From contig DKNG01000124.1 of NCBI GenBank assembly GCA_002470185.1, forward strand, positions 1-8,570: a stretch of DNA of 8,570 bases. Reading direction: 5' to 3'. Both the position numbers and the translations under genes were made by a program. This stretch comes from Arcobacter sp. UBA7394. Its GTDB lineage: Bacteria; Campylobacterota; Campylobacteria; Campylobacterales; Arcobacteraceae. A model generated the notes under the pieces. The model was given only the letters and a program-made list of their open reading frames with translations. It was not told where the DNA came from and ran no database searches. Positions 1-7,649 of the stretch are shown here, in pieces (within the stretch, counting starts at the first letter, position 1; every line of letters begins with the position of its first letter).

Positions 1-1884
1 GATATCCAAATGCCAAAAATGAATGGTATTAAAATGATTGAAGAAATAAAAAAAATTAATTCTGATATTCCAATTATTATTACTACTGCATTTAACGATA
101 TCAAATACTTATCTGATGCAATAAATTTGCAAGTTTCAAAATATCTTATGAAGCCTATAAACTTAAAATTATTAAAGAGTTCAATTTTTGAAGTATATGA
201 ACCTTTAAGATTAAAAAACTGTCTTATAGAAAAAAATAAAGATTATGAAGAATTAACAAAAAATTTAGAAGAAAATATAGAAGAAAAAACTAATGAAATA
301 AAAAAAAATATGGCTTTTTTAAAGAGTTATCAACTAGCAATGGATGAATCTTCTTTAGTTAGTAAAACCAATAAAAAAGGTATTATCACCTATGTGAATG
401 AAAATTTATGTGTAACATCAGGTTATAAAAAAGAAGAACTTCTAGGAAAATCACATAGTATTTTAAGGCATCCAACAACACCAAAAGAACTTTTTATTGA
501 TCTTTGGAAAACTATAATGTCAAAAAAGATTTGGAAAGGTGAATTTCAAAATAGAGGTAAAACTTCAGATTATTGGATTGATACTACTATTTTACCTATT
601 CTTGATGATAATAATGAAATTGCTGAGTTTATTGCAATTAGACATGATATTACACAAATAGTTAATCAAAAAGAAAAACTTTATAAATTAGCAAATACAG
701 ACTCCTTAACAGGTTATTTTAATAGAAATAAATTCTTGGAAGATTTAAATGAAAATAATAGTGCTTTAGCCATTATCAATATTAAGAAATTTAGAGATTT
801 TAATGATTTTTATGGTTTTGAATTTGGAGATGAAATTATCATTCAATTACTAGATAAAGTTAATACTTTAATTGAAAATAGTAATTTAACTCTTTATAGA
901 TTACATGCAGATGAGTTTGCAATTTTAGGTAAAGATATTAACAATTCTGTTTTTACTTCTTTGATGGAGAGCTTCTTATCTAATGAATTGACAACTTTGA
1001 TAATTTATAAAAAAAAGATTTCTATTGATATATATATTAGTATATCTTTTGAAAAAGAGAATCTAATGAAAACTGCAGAAATTGTTAAGGACACATTAAA
1101 AAATAGTTATAAAAGACTGCTTATTTATAATAAAAATTTGAATTTAGAAGAAAAGTCAAAGAACTATTTAATGTGGACAAAAAAAATAAAGCAAGCAGTA
1201 GAAAATGATAATTTTGTTCCTTTTTTCCAACCTATAGTTGATAATAAAACTCTCAAATGGGGGAAGGCTGAATCATTAGTAAGATTAAAAGAAAAAAATG
1301 GAAATATTGTTTCTCCTTTTTTCTTTTTGAGAGTCGCAAAAAAAAGTAATTATTATTTTTATATTACGAAAATAATGGTTAATAAAACTTTCGATTATTT
1401 TGAGAATAGAGATGAAGAGTTTTCTATAAATTTAAGTATTAGAGATATTTTGGATGAATACACACTAGGGTTTATTTTGTCTAAGATTAAAAGTTATTCA
1501 TCTCCAAATAGAGTAATTTTTGAGATAGAAGAGTCTGAGGGAATAGATAGATTTGATGAAGTAATAAGTTTCATAGATATTGTAAAATCTTACGGATGTA
1601 AAATAGCAATTGATGATTTTGGTACTGGTTATAGTAACTTTGCATATTTATTAAAATTCAAAGCGGATTTTATTAAGATTGATGGATCTTTAATTAAAGA
1701 TATAACAGAGAATAAAAATTCAAAAATTATAGTTAAAAATATTGTTAACTTTGCAAAAGATTTAAATATTAAGACTGTTGCAGAATATGTAGAAAATGAA
1801 GAGATTTTTAATGAAGTTAAGAGTTTAGGTGTTGATTATTCACAAGGATATTATTTTAGTAAACCTATAGAAGAATTAAAATGA
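1..1884 (+). CDS. Response regulator with REC, PAS, degenerate GGDEF and EAL domains; probable c-di-GMP phosphodiesterase (5' truncated)
   Basis: The reading frame is open from base 1, so the true start lies upstream of the window. Residues below are numbered from the first visible codon. Residue 1 is the Asp of DIQMPKMNG, the predicted phosphoacceptor of a receiver domain, followed by the switch Thr29 and Lys51 of the KP motif. A Lys/Glu-rich probable coiled coil (about 71-105) leads to a PAS domain (about 108-225) with RHP, DLW and NRGK...YW motifs like those of Aer-type PAS domains. The GGDEF domain (about 230-370) is degenerate: the signature is HADEF (302-306) and the first metal-binding Asp is replaced by Asn260, so cyclase activity is unlikely. 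The EAL domain (about 400-625) keeps the expected catalytic set: Glu424 (ESL instead of EAL), Asn477, Glu508, Asp538-Asp539 in DDFGTGYS, Lys559, Glu595 and Gln615. It is therefore probably an active cytoplasmic c-di-GMP phosphodiesterase under phosphorylation control. The stop codon overlaps the start of the next regulator by 4 bp. Confidence 0.93.
   Translation, partial: DIQMPKMNGIKMIEEIKKINSDIPIIITTAFNDIKYLSDAINLQVSKYLMKPINLKLLKSSIFEVYEPLRLKNCLIEKNKDYEELTKNLEENIEEKTNEIKKNMAFLKSYQLAMDESSLVSKTNKKGIITYVNENLCVTSGYKKEELLGKSHSILRHPTTPKELFIDLWKTIMSKKIWKGEFQNRGKTSDYWIDTTILPILDDNNEIAEFIAIRHDITQIVNQKEKLYKLANTDSLTGYFNRNKFLEDLNENNSALAIINIKKFRDFNDFYGFEFGDEIIIQLLDKVNTLIENSNLTLYRLHADEFAILGKDINNSVFTSLMESFLSNELTTLIIYKKKISIDIYISISFEKENLMKTAEIVKDTLKNSYKRLLIYNKNLNLEEKSKNYLMWTKKIKQAVENDNFVPFFQPIVDNKTLKWGKAESLVRLKEKNGNIVSPFFFLRVAKKSNYYFYITKIMVNKTFDYFENRDEEFSINLSIRDILDEYTLGFILSKIKSYSSPNRVIFEIEESEGIDRFDEVISFIDIVKSYGCKIAIDDFGTGYSNFAYLLKFKADFIKIDGSLIKDITENKNSKIIVKNIVNFAKDLNIKTVAEYVENEEIFNEVKSLGVDYSQGYYFSKPIEELK
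1881..1884 (+). promoter_or_regulatory. ATGA stop/start overlap coupling the two response-regulator genes
   Basis: The TGA stop of the upstream regulator shares bases with the ATG of the next gene. Only a weak AGAAG Shine-Dalgarno-like stretch (1869-1873) lies 7 bases before the ATG. This arrangement usually means translational coupling, so the two opposing c-di-GMP enzymes are probably made in linked amounts. Confidence 0.8.
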
Positions 1885-3650
1885 AAAAATTTACAAAATT
1901 AGAAAAAACAATTTTATACATAGAAGATGATAAAAATACCCAAGATGAAGTATTACTCTTTTTACAAAGGTTATCTGACAATGTTATTGTTGGGGATAAT
2001 GGGCAAGAAGGTTTAGAACTTTTTAACAATAATAATATTGACCTCGTTATCACTGATATAAAAATGCCAATTATGGATGGTTTGGAAATGAGTAAATGTA
2101 TTAGGTCTTTAAATAAAGATATTCCTATAATAATTCTTAGTGCATTTAATGAATCAGAATTATTATTAGAAGCTCTTAATAATGGGATTAATGGTTACTT
2201 ATTTAAGCCTGTAAATTTAAAAGAAATGAAAAAAACCATTTTTAAACATGTGGGAGATGAAGAAGAGAATTATCTCTCTCAAATATTAAATAAAGAGTTT
2301 GACATAATTGGGGTAAATGAAAATTGGTTAAATATTTTAGGCTACACAAAAGATGAGGTATTGGGTAAATCTTTTATTGATTTTATTGATGAAAAATTTG
2401 TAGATACAGTAAAAAATGAATTAAAAAAATTTAATATTATAAGCGAAATAGATAATATTCATTTACAACTAATATGCAAAGATGGCTTAAGAAAAGAGTT
2501 TATGTTACATGGAGATATTGTTTCTTCTGACAATGTCGAATATACTATTAAATGTGAACTACAATCAATGCATCAAATATTAAGTTCAAAGCAAAATATT
2601 ATCAAATTACTTCAACATGAAAAATATTTGAAAAATCTAATATATTCCCATGCAAATATAGGTAAATCTGCGACAAGTTCTGAGAAGATATCTTGTTTTC
2701 TTAATGAAATTACAGAGCAATTTATTAATATTGCAAACTATGATTGGGCAGTGGTAAGTTCGATAAATAAGAGAGATAAACTAAAAGTTTTGGCTTATTC
2801 CCACAATATTGATTATAGTGTTGAAGATAAAAAAGAAAGAATAAAACCTTTTAAAGAGAAAGATTCTGTATCTTATGAGGTGATTGTAAACAATGCATTA
2901 TACGTTGTTGATAATATTGATAATTTAGAAAACGAATGTTTAAAAGATAGATTAAAAAGTGATGATATACACTCAATTGTTGGAATACCAATTAGATTAG
3001 AAAAAGATGGTATATCAAATAATGCTTCTTTGACTTTGATGATGAGGAAATCTCATGTATTTACGAAAGAAGAACTTGAACTTTTCCATAGTATTGGAGA
3101 TACAATCTCTTTAGGTGTGCAATCTATAAAAAGTAAAATTGAAAAAGAAGAGTTATTAAAAGAGTTACATATAAGAGCAACTTCAGATTTTTTAACAAAG
3201 TGCATCAATAGACAAGAAGCTATTAGAATACTAAACAAAGAGATTAGTAGAGTAAGAAGATATAATGAAAAATTAAGCATTATATTTATTGATATAGATT
3301 TTTTTAAAGTAATTAATGATAAATATGGTCACCAAACTGGAGATCAAGTTCTTATTTCTTTTAGTGAAAAGATTCAAGAAAATTTAAGAGAAAGTGATAT
3401 TTTATGTAGATGGGGTGGGGAAGAGTTTGTTTTGATTTTACCAGAAATGAATTTGGAATCTACTATACAATTAACAAAAAAACTTCAAGAAAAGTTGAAA
3501 AGTATTTGTTTTAAAGATATTAAAATTACAGCTAGTTTTGGATTAACAGAGTACAAAAAGTCAGATTCTTGGGAATCATTAGTTGGTAGAGCAGATAAAT
3601 TAATGTATGAATCTAAAGTTAATGGTAGAAATAGATATACCATTGGATAA
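1881..3650 (+). CDS. Response regulator with REC, PAS, GAF and GGDEF domains; probable diguanylate cyclase
   Basis: This 589-residue cytoplasmic protein is predicted to make c-di-GMP from two GTP. The receiver domain (about 8-125) has the acidic pocket Glu15/Asp16/Asp17, phosphoacceptor Asp59 in TDIKMPIMDG, switch Ser87 and Lys109 in KP. A PAS-like domain follows (about 135-235, with VNENWLNILGYTKDEVLGKS). A GAF-like domain comes next (about 262-420, ending with F-x-x-EE-x-x-LF and a signalling helix). The C-terminal GGDEF domain (about 428-589) has Asp436 of the D-x-LT motif, the metal-binding Asp471, and substrate-binding Asn479 and Asp488. Its signature is GGEEF (512-516). RESD (503-506) lies exactly five residues before it, matching the RxxD product-inhibition site. 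All hallmarks of an active, feedback-inhibited cyclase are present. Its receiver closely resembles that of the upstream gene, so the two may share one kinase. PAS and GAF ligands cannot be told from the sequence. Confidence 0.94.
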   Translation: MKKFTKLEKTILYIEDDKNTQDEVLLFLQRLSDNVIVGDNGQEGLELFNNNNIDLVITDIKMPIMDGLEMSKCIRSLNKDIPIIILSAFNESELLLEALNNGINGYLFKPVNLKEMKKTIFKHVGDEEENYLSQILNKEFDIIGVNENWLNILGYTKDEVLGKSFIDFIDEKFVDTVKNELKKFNIISEIDNIHLQLICKDGLRKEFMLHGDIVSSDNVEYTIKCELQSMHQILSSKQNIIKLLQHEKYLKNLIYSHANIGKSATSSEKISCFLNEITEQFINIANYDWAVVSSINKRDKLKVLAYSHNIDYSVEDKKERIKPFKEKDSVSYEVIVNNALYVVDNIDNLENECLKDRLKSDDIHSIVGIPIRLEKDGISNNASLTLMMRKSHVFTKEELELFHSIGDTISLGVQSIKSKIEKEELLKELHIRATSDFLTKCINRQEAIRILNKEISRVRRYNEKLSIIFIDIDFFKVINDKYGHQTGDQVLISFSEKIQENLRESDILCRWGGEEFVLILPEMNLESTIQLTKKLQEKLKSICFKDIKITASFGLTEYKKSDSWESLVGRADKLMYESKVNGRNRYTIG

Positions 3651-3660
3651 ATAATATAAC

Positions 3661-3665
3661 GGGAG
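3661..3665 (+). promoter_or_regulatory. Ribosome binding site deciding the TTG start of the TolC gene
   Basis: GGGAG lies 8 bases before a TTG codon in the 23-bp gap after the cyclase gene. It is one of the stronger Shine-Dalgarno matches in this AT-rich window. The first in-frame ATG is codon 14, which would cut away most of the signal peptide, so TTG at 3674 is preferred. Confidence 0.75.
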
Positions 3666-3673
3666 AACAGAAT

Positions 3674-5128
3674 TTGATTAAAGCAATAGGTATTAGTATA
3701 TTAAGCGCATCTTATATGTATGCAGCTTCACAAACACTTACATTAGAGGATGCTATTAATATTGCATTAAAGAACAATCAAGAACTAAAGATATCACATA
3801 GTGCCCTAGAAATTGCTAATAGTATGTATAAACAGGCATTGAGTGCTAATTATCCTTCTATTGATTTTGATGCAAAATTAACAAGATTTGATGAGGCCGC
3901 TACTTTTGATATGAGAGGTAGTACTACTGTTGATAATACTCAAACAAAACAAATATATACGAATTTAGCTAATGCAGCAACTGCGGATGGAAATAATACT
4001 TTGGCAGCAACATATAATGGAATTGTATCATCTACTCCTAATCAAACTTCACTTCCAATAAATATGGATGTAAAAATTATGGGTAGAGATTCAGCATTAG
4101 GGCAATTAAATCTTACTTATCCTTTATATACAGGTGGAAAAATAAGTTCAATAATAGAACAAGCGAAACTTGGAAAACTAATAGCTACAAAAGGAAAAGA
4201 AAGAACTAGAAATGAAGTGATTTACGATGTAAAAAGATATTACTACGCTTCTTTATTTGCCAAAAAATTAAAAAAACTAACTATTGATACAATTGATAGA
4301 ATGAGTTTTATTGAAGAACTAACATCTGAATTATATCAGGGTGGTTCAATGAGTGTTAAAAAGACAGATTATCTACGTAGTAAACTAAGTGTAGATATGA
4401 TTAGATCGTTTTATGAAACTATTGTTGAAAAAGAACAAATGTCAAAGTCAGCTTTGGTTTTTGCTATGGGATTATCATGGAAAGAGGATATTGAATTAGC
4501 ACAAAATGATTTTGAGACTCCTATGTTGAACTCAAGTATGCAAGCTCTTGTTGAGGATGCATATAAATTCAATCCACAATACACAACACTTAAATTAGCT
4601 ATTAATGTAAATGAAGAGAGAATAAATGAGGCTAAAAGTGAGAACTATCCTCAAGTTGGACTATTTGGAAATGTTCAAGAACTTTATAATGACTATGATT
4701 ATGGAGTTGTTAATGATACAAATAAAAGTTCATGGACAATTGGAGTAGGTTTGAAATATAACCTATTTAATGGTTTAAGAACAAGTAATAAAATAGAACA
4801 AAGTAAATTTGAAAAAAATAAATTAGTACAACAAGAGTTATTGCTTAGAGAAGGTATTGCATTACAGATGAAACACTCTTTTTTGAAAATGAGTACAAGT
4901 TATAAGCAATTTAAGATTTTAAAAAATACTATTAAAACAGCACATGAAAATAGAGATTTAAATACAAGAGCATATCAAGAAGATTTAGTAAGTACAAAAG
5001 ATGTTATTGAATCACAGCTTTTTGAATCTTTTGTAAAAGCTGATTATTATAGATCTTTACATGATCATTTTGTATCAAAAGCATCACTTAACTTTATAGT
5101 TGGTAATGCAATTGAAAGTAAAAAGTAA
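3674..5128 (+). CDS. TolC-family outer-membrane efflux/secretion channel
   Basis: This 484-residue protein is predicted to form the trimeric outer-membrane channel and periplasmic tunnel of an efflux or type I secretion system. A short signal peptide (about 1-18, ending SYMYAAS) precedes the family opening LTLEDAINIALKNNQELK. The internal duplication typical of TolC is visible: LTYPLYTGGKISSIIEQAK (about 147-165) matches LKYNLFNGLRTSNKIEQSK (about 360-378), each following a first strand starting YPS or YPQ (60, 325) and leading into long helices. Length is normal for the family. The region between the two strands of the first repeat (about 72-140) is some 70 residues and rich in Asn, Thr, Ala and Ser; the equivalent in the second repeat is about 20. 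It would therefore form a long surface loop. The start is TTG with a good ribosome binding site. No adaptor or inner-membrane pump is encoded in the window, so the exported substrate is unknown. The next gene starts 10 bp downstream. Confidence 0.93.
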   Translation: MIKAIGISILSASYMYAASQTLTLEDAINIALKNNQELKISHSALEIANSMYKQALSANYPSIDFDAKLTRFDEAATFDMRGSTTVDNTQTKQIYTNLANAATADGNNTLAATYNGIVSSTPNQTSLPINMDVKIMGRDSALGQLNLTYPLYTGGKISSIIEQAKLGKLIATKGKERTRNEVIYDVKRYYYASLFAKKLKKLTIDTIDRMSFIEELTSELYQGGSMSVKKTDYLRSKLSVDMIRSFYETIVEKEQMSKSALVFAMGLSWKEDIELAQNDFETPMLNSSMQALVEDAYKFNPQYTTLKLAINVNEERINEAKSENYPQVGLFGNVQELYNDYDYGVVNDTNKSSWTIGVGLKYNLFNGLRTSNKIEQSKFEKNKLVQQELLLREGIALQMKHSFLKMSTSYKQFKILKNTIKTAHENRDLNTRAYQEDLVSTKDVIESQLFESFVKADYYRSLHDHFVSKASLNFIVGNAIESKK

Positions 5129-5138
5129 AAGAGAAATT

Positions 5139-6047
5139 ATGAAAAAAACTCTATGCCAGATATTTATATTGTTAATACTAATTAGCAAATCATCTTTTGC
5201 ATCCAATGAACCAGAGTTAGAAAGGCTAAGTGGAAAACTTGGTTATCTAACTGATGGACTAAGTATGATTAAATATAAAGAGGCTAGAGTAGCATTTCAA
5301 CTTTGGACACAAGAACTTGCTAAAGTAGTAAATGTTGATACTGAAATTAAGTACTATAAAAATAGAGAAGTCTTTATATCAGATTATACTAAGTATAAGT
5401 ATGATTATTTGAGTTTAAATACTTATTACTATTTACTTAAAAAAAATACAATTGATAAATATACACAAGATTATTGGTATGTAAAAAGTACTAGTTCAAA
5501 ATTTGATAAATTATTGTTATTAGTAAGAAAAGATAGTAAAATCAAAACCCTTAAAGATTTAAAAAATAAAAAAATATCAGTACATATGGATTTATTTCTT
5601 GGTAAAATGTTCTTGGATAAAGAGTTTTATGAAAAATATTCTCATGGATATAAAAATCATATCAATAAAATAGTTGATAGCAAAAAGTATTCTACCTCGA
5701 TTCTTAATGTTTTTTTTAAGAAGGTTGATGCATGTATCGTACCTGAGAAATCTCTTAATCTTATTAGTGAATTAAATCCTGCCGTAAAAAAACAACTTAC
5801 TCCTATTTTAATAAGTAAAGAGTTTTTTACCCCATTAATTGCAACTTTTCATCAAAAAACAAATCCGGAAATTATAAGTAGATTTAGTAGTCATGTTGAT
5901 ATTCTAGAGAATACTACAAAAGGAAGAAATATATTAAATCTTTTTAAAATGAATGGACTTGAACGTATTAATAAGAGTGAACTTGATCCTTTATATAATT
6001 ATTATTTAGATTATATAAAACTAAAAAAAAGAAATGGCAATAAGTAA
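5139..6047 (+). CDS. PhnD-like periplasmic substrate-binding protein, probably sensory
   Basis: This is a 302-residue secreted binding protein of the phosphate/phosphonate (PhnD-type) substrate-binding superfamily. The ATG at 5139 is preferred over an upstream in-frame ATG at 5100, which lies inside the TolC gene. It gives a clean signal peptide (MKK, a hydrophobic run at about 6-16, then a likely cut after SKSSFA near residue 21) and leaves a 10-bp gap. No lipobox is seen. Typical family features are LLLLVRKDSKIKTLKDLKNKKISV (about 124-147, the hinge into the second lobe), VFFKKVDACIV (191-201) and ELNPAVKKQL (211-220). The C-terminal K-rich stretch YIKLKKRNGNK resembles that of the minus-strand paralogue at 7670-8533. 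No ABC permease or ATPase is nearby, and the next gene is a membrane histidine kinase. It probably binds a small ligand and presents it to that kinase. The ligand cannot be named from the sequence. Confidence 0.86.
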   Translation: MKKTLCQIFILLILISKSSFASNEPELERLSGKLGYLTDGLSMIKYKEARVAFQLWTQELAKVVNVDTEIKYYKNREVFISDYTKYKYDYLSLNTYYYLLKKNTIDKYTQDYWYVKSTSSKFDKLLLLVRKDSKIKTLKDLKNKKISVHMDLFLGKMFLDKEFYEKYSHGYKNHINKIVDSKKYSTSILNVFFKKVDACIVPEKSLNLISELNPAVKKQLTPILISKEFFTPLIATFHQKTNPEIISRFSSHVDILENTTKGRNILNLFKMNGLERINKSELDPLYNYYLDYIKLKKRNGNK

Positions 6048-6061
6048 TGTATAAAGTTTAT

Positions 6062-6066
6062 AAGGA
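6062..6066 (+). promoter_or_regulatory. Ribosome binding site of the histidine kinase gene
   Basis: AAGGA lies 5 bases before the ATG at 6072, within the 24-bp gap that follows the binding-protein gene. It supports this start, which also puts a short cytoplasmic tail before the first membrane segment. Confidence 0.6.
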
Positions 6067-6071
6067 ATATA

Positions 6072-7649
6072 ATGAATTTTTTTAATATAAATACGCTTTT
6101 TACAAAAATATTTTTAATTATAATTTCAATATTTGGTTTTACTTTATTGATATATATTTTTTCCTTAATTGAAGCACAAAAATCTGCTTTATACAATAGT
6201 TTATATTCACAAGGAAAAACTATTGCTAGATCAGTAGAATTAGCAACAGCTGATGCTTTAATAACTAATGATTATAGTTTTATTGTTGAACATAATATTA
6301 GAGTAATAGAGAATAACAAAAGTTTAGATTATATTCTAGTAAGTAAAAATGAAAAAGAAAACTTATTGATTCATAAAAAAATGTGGACAATGCCTTCTTC
6401 TTTACCTTTTGAAATAAATACAGTTCGTAGTAAAGAAATCAATGATAAAATCTTGAAAACATCATTATTTAAAAATGAAGTTTTACACTTGAGTTATCCT
6501 GTTAGTTTTTCAGGTGTTTTCTGGGGATGGATTGAAGTAGGACTATCAACAAAAAATATGAATGAAAAAATCTCAAGTATTTATAGAAGTTCTTTATATA
6601 CTTTCTTATTTACTTTATTTTCAACGGTTTTATTTTCCTATATTCTTGCAAAATGGATTACTAATCCTATAGAGAAGCTAAGTTTAGCCTCTAGAGAGAT
6701 TGCTTTGGGTAAATTCAATGTTCATATTGATATAAACAGAAAAGATGAAATTGGCAAACTATCTAGTAATTTTTTGACTATGTCTTCAAAACTAAAAGAA
6801 TACACTAGTAAATTAGAAAATTCAAAAGAGCATCTTGAAGAGATGGTTGCACTAAGAACTGAAGAGCTAAATAAAAAATCAGAAGAACTTCAAAAATTAA
6901 ATGAGAGTTTGGATCAGAAAATCAAAGTTGCTATTGAAACTAATAGCAAGCAAGAGCAGATTTTAGTTCAACAATCTAGACATGCTGCAATGGGAGAGAT
7001 GATAGGTAATATAGCTCATCAGTGGAGACAGCCTCTAAATGCCATTGGTTTACTTCTTCAAAATATTGAAAGTGCAAAAGAAATGGATATGTTAGATGAT
7101 GAATATATTCAAAGAGTTGTAAAAAAAGGTAATACTCTTACAAATAACATGTCTAAGACAATCGATGATTTTAGAGACTTTTTTAAGCCTAATAAGGAAA
7201 GAGAAAAATTCACTCTATATAACTCTTATGAATCAGCAAGGGATATTATTTCATCTAGTTTAACTAATTCTAGTATTGAAATTATTGAAGATATAGATAA
7301 AGACTTGATGATATTAGGTTACCAAAATGAATTATCACAAGTTTTACTTAATATTATTAGTAATGCTAAAGATGCTTTGAATTCGAATAATATTGATAAT
7401 AAAATCATAAAAGTTAAAATTTATAAAGAAGAAGATAAAAACTATATAAAAATCTCAGATAATGCAAATGGAATCCCAACAGAGATAATAGATAAAATAT
7501 TTGATTTATATTTTTCTACAAAAGAAGAGGGTAAAGGTACTGGTATTGGCCTTTATATGTCCAAAACTATTGTAGAATCTAATATGAATGGAAAATTATC
7601 AGTTAAAAATAATGATGAGGGTGCTGAGTTTACTATTGAGTTTTTATAA
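6072..7649 (+). CDS. Membrane-bound sensor histidine kinase with HAMP domain
   Basis: This 525-residue inner-membrane kinase is probably the sensor for the locus. Segments in order: TM1 (about 11-32), a periplasmic domain of roughly 140 residues (about 34-172), TM2 (about 174-194), HAMP (about 195-247), and a Glu/Lys-rich coiled coil (about 245-300). The HisKA domain carries phospho-acceptor His316 in IAHQWRQPLNAI. The HATPase_c domain has an N-box with Asn427 and Asn431, a G1 box DNANGI (463-468), an F-box at IFDLYFSTK, and a G2 box GKGTGIGL (487-494). All catalytic boxes are intact. There is no receiver or Hpt domain, so phosphate must pass to separate regulators. The two upstream receiver proteins are the obvious candidates. 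The periplasmic part looks like a small Cache-like or helical sensor; I did not assign a family. The H-box with Trp-Arg-Gln-Pro-Leu-Asn is frequent among Campylobacterota kinases. Placement after a PhnD-like secreted protein suggests ligand sensing through that protein. Confidence 0.95.
   Translation: MNFFNINTLFTKIFLIIISIFGFTLLIYIFSLIEAQKSALYNSLYSQGKTIARSVELATADALITNDYSFIVEHNIRVIENNKSLDYILVSKNEKENLLIHKKMWTMPSSLPFEINTVRSKEINDKILKTSLFKNEVLHLSYPVSFSGVFWGWIEVGLSTKNMNEKISSIYRSSLYTFLFTLFSTVLFSYILAKWITNPIEKLSLASREIALGKFNVHIDINRKDEIGKLSSNFLTMSSKLKEYTSKLENSKEHLEEMVALRTEELNKKSEELQKLNESLDQKIKVAIETNSKQEQILVQQSRHAAMGEMIGNIAHQWRQPLNAIGLLLQNIESAKEMDMLDDEYIQRVVKKGNTLTNNMSKTIDDFRDFFKPNKEREKFTLYNSYESARDIISSSLTNSSIEIIEDIDKDLMILGYQNELSQVLLNIISNAKDALNSNNIDNKIIKVKIYKEEDKNYIKISDNANGIPTEIIDKIFDLYFSTKEEGKGTGIGLYMSKTIVESNMNGKLSVKNNDEGAEFTIEFL

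Noticed and set aside
1865..2053. Minus-strand open frame of 62 codons
   Set aside because: It lies wholly opposite the well-supported receiver domain of the cyclase gene, has low-complexity Ser/Leu content and shows no recognisable motif.
3053..3280. Minus-strand open frame of 75 codons
   Set aside because: It is antisense to the GAF/GGDEF part of the cyclase gene and looks like a reverse shadow, with hydrophobic and Ser-rich residues from A/T-rich codons.
5100..5138. N-terminal extension of the plus-strand binding protein from an upstream ATG
   Set aside because: It would overlap the TolC gene and put a charged segment before the signal peptide; the ATG at 5139 gives a standard secretion signal and a small gap.
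6050..6073. TATAAA and TATAAT strings before the kinase gene that resemble -10 promoter boxes
   Set aside because: Such strings are expected by chance in this composition, one overlaps the start codon, and no matching -35 or spacing was seen, so an internal promoter is not claimed.
6011..6196. Minus-strand open frame of 61 codons with a hydrophobic C-terminal half
   Set aside because: It is antisense to the binding-protein end and the first membrane segment of the kinase; its hydrophobicity mirrors A/T-rich codons and there is no ribosome site or motif.
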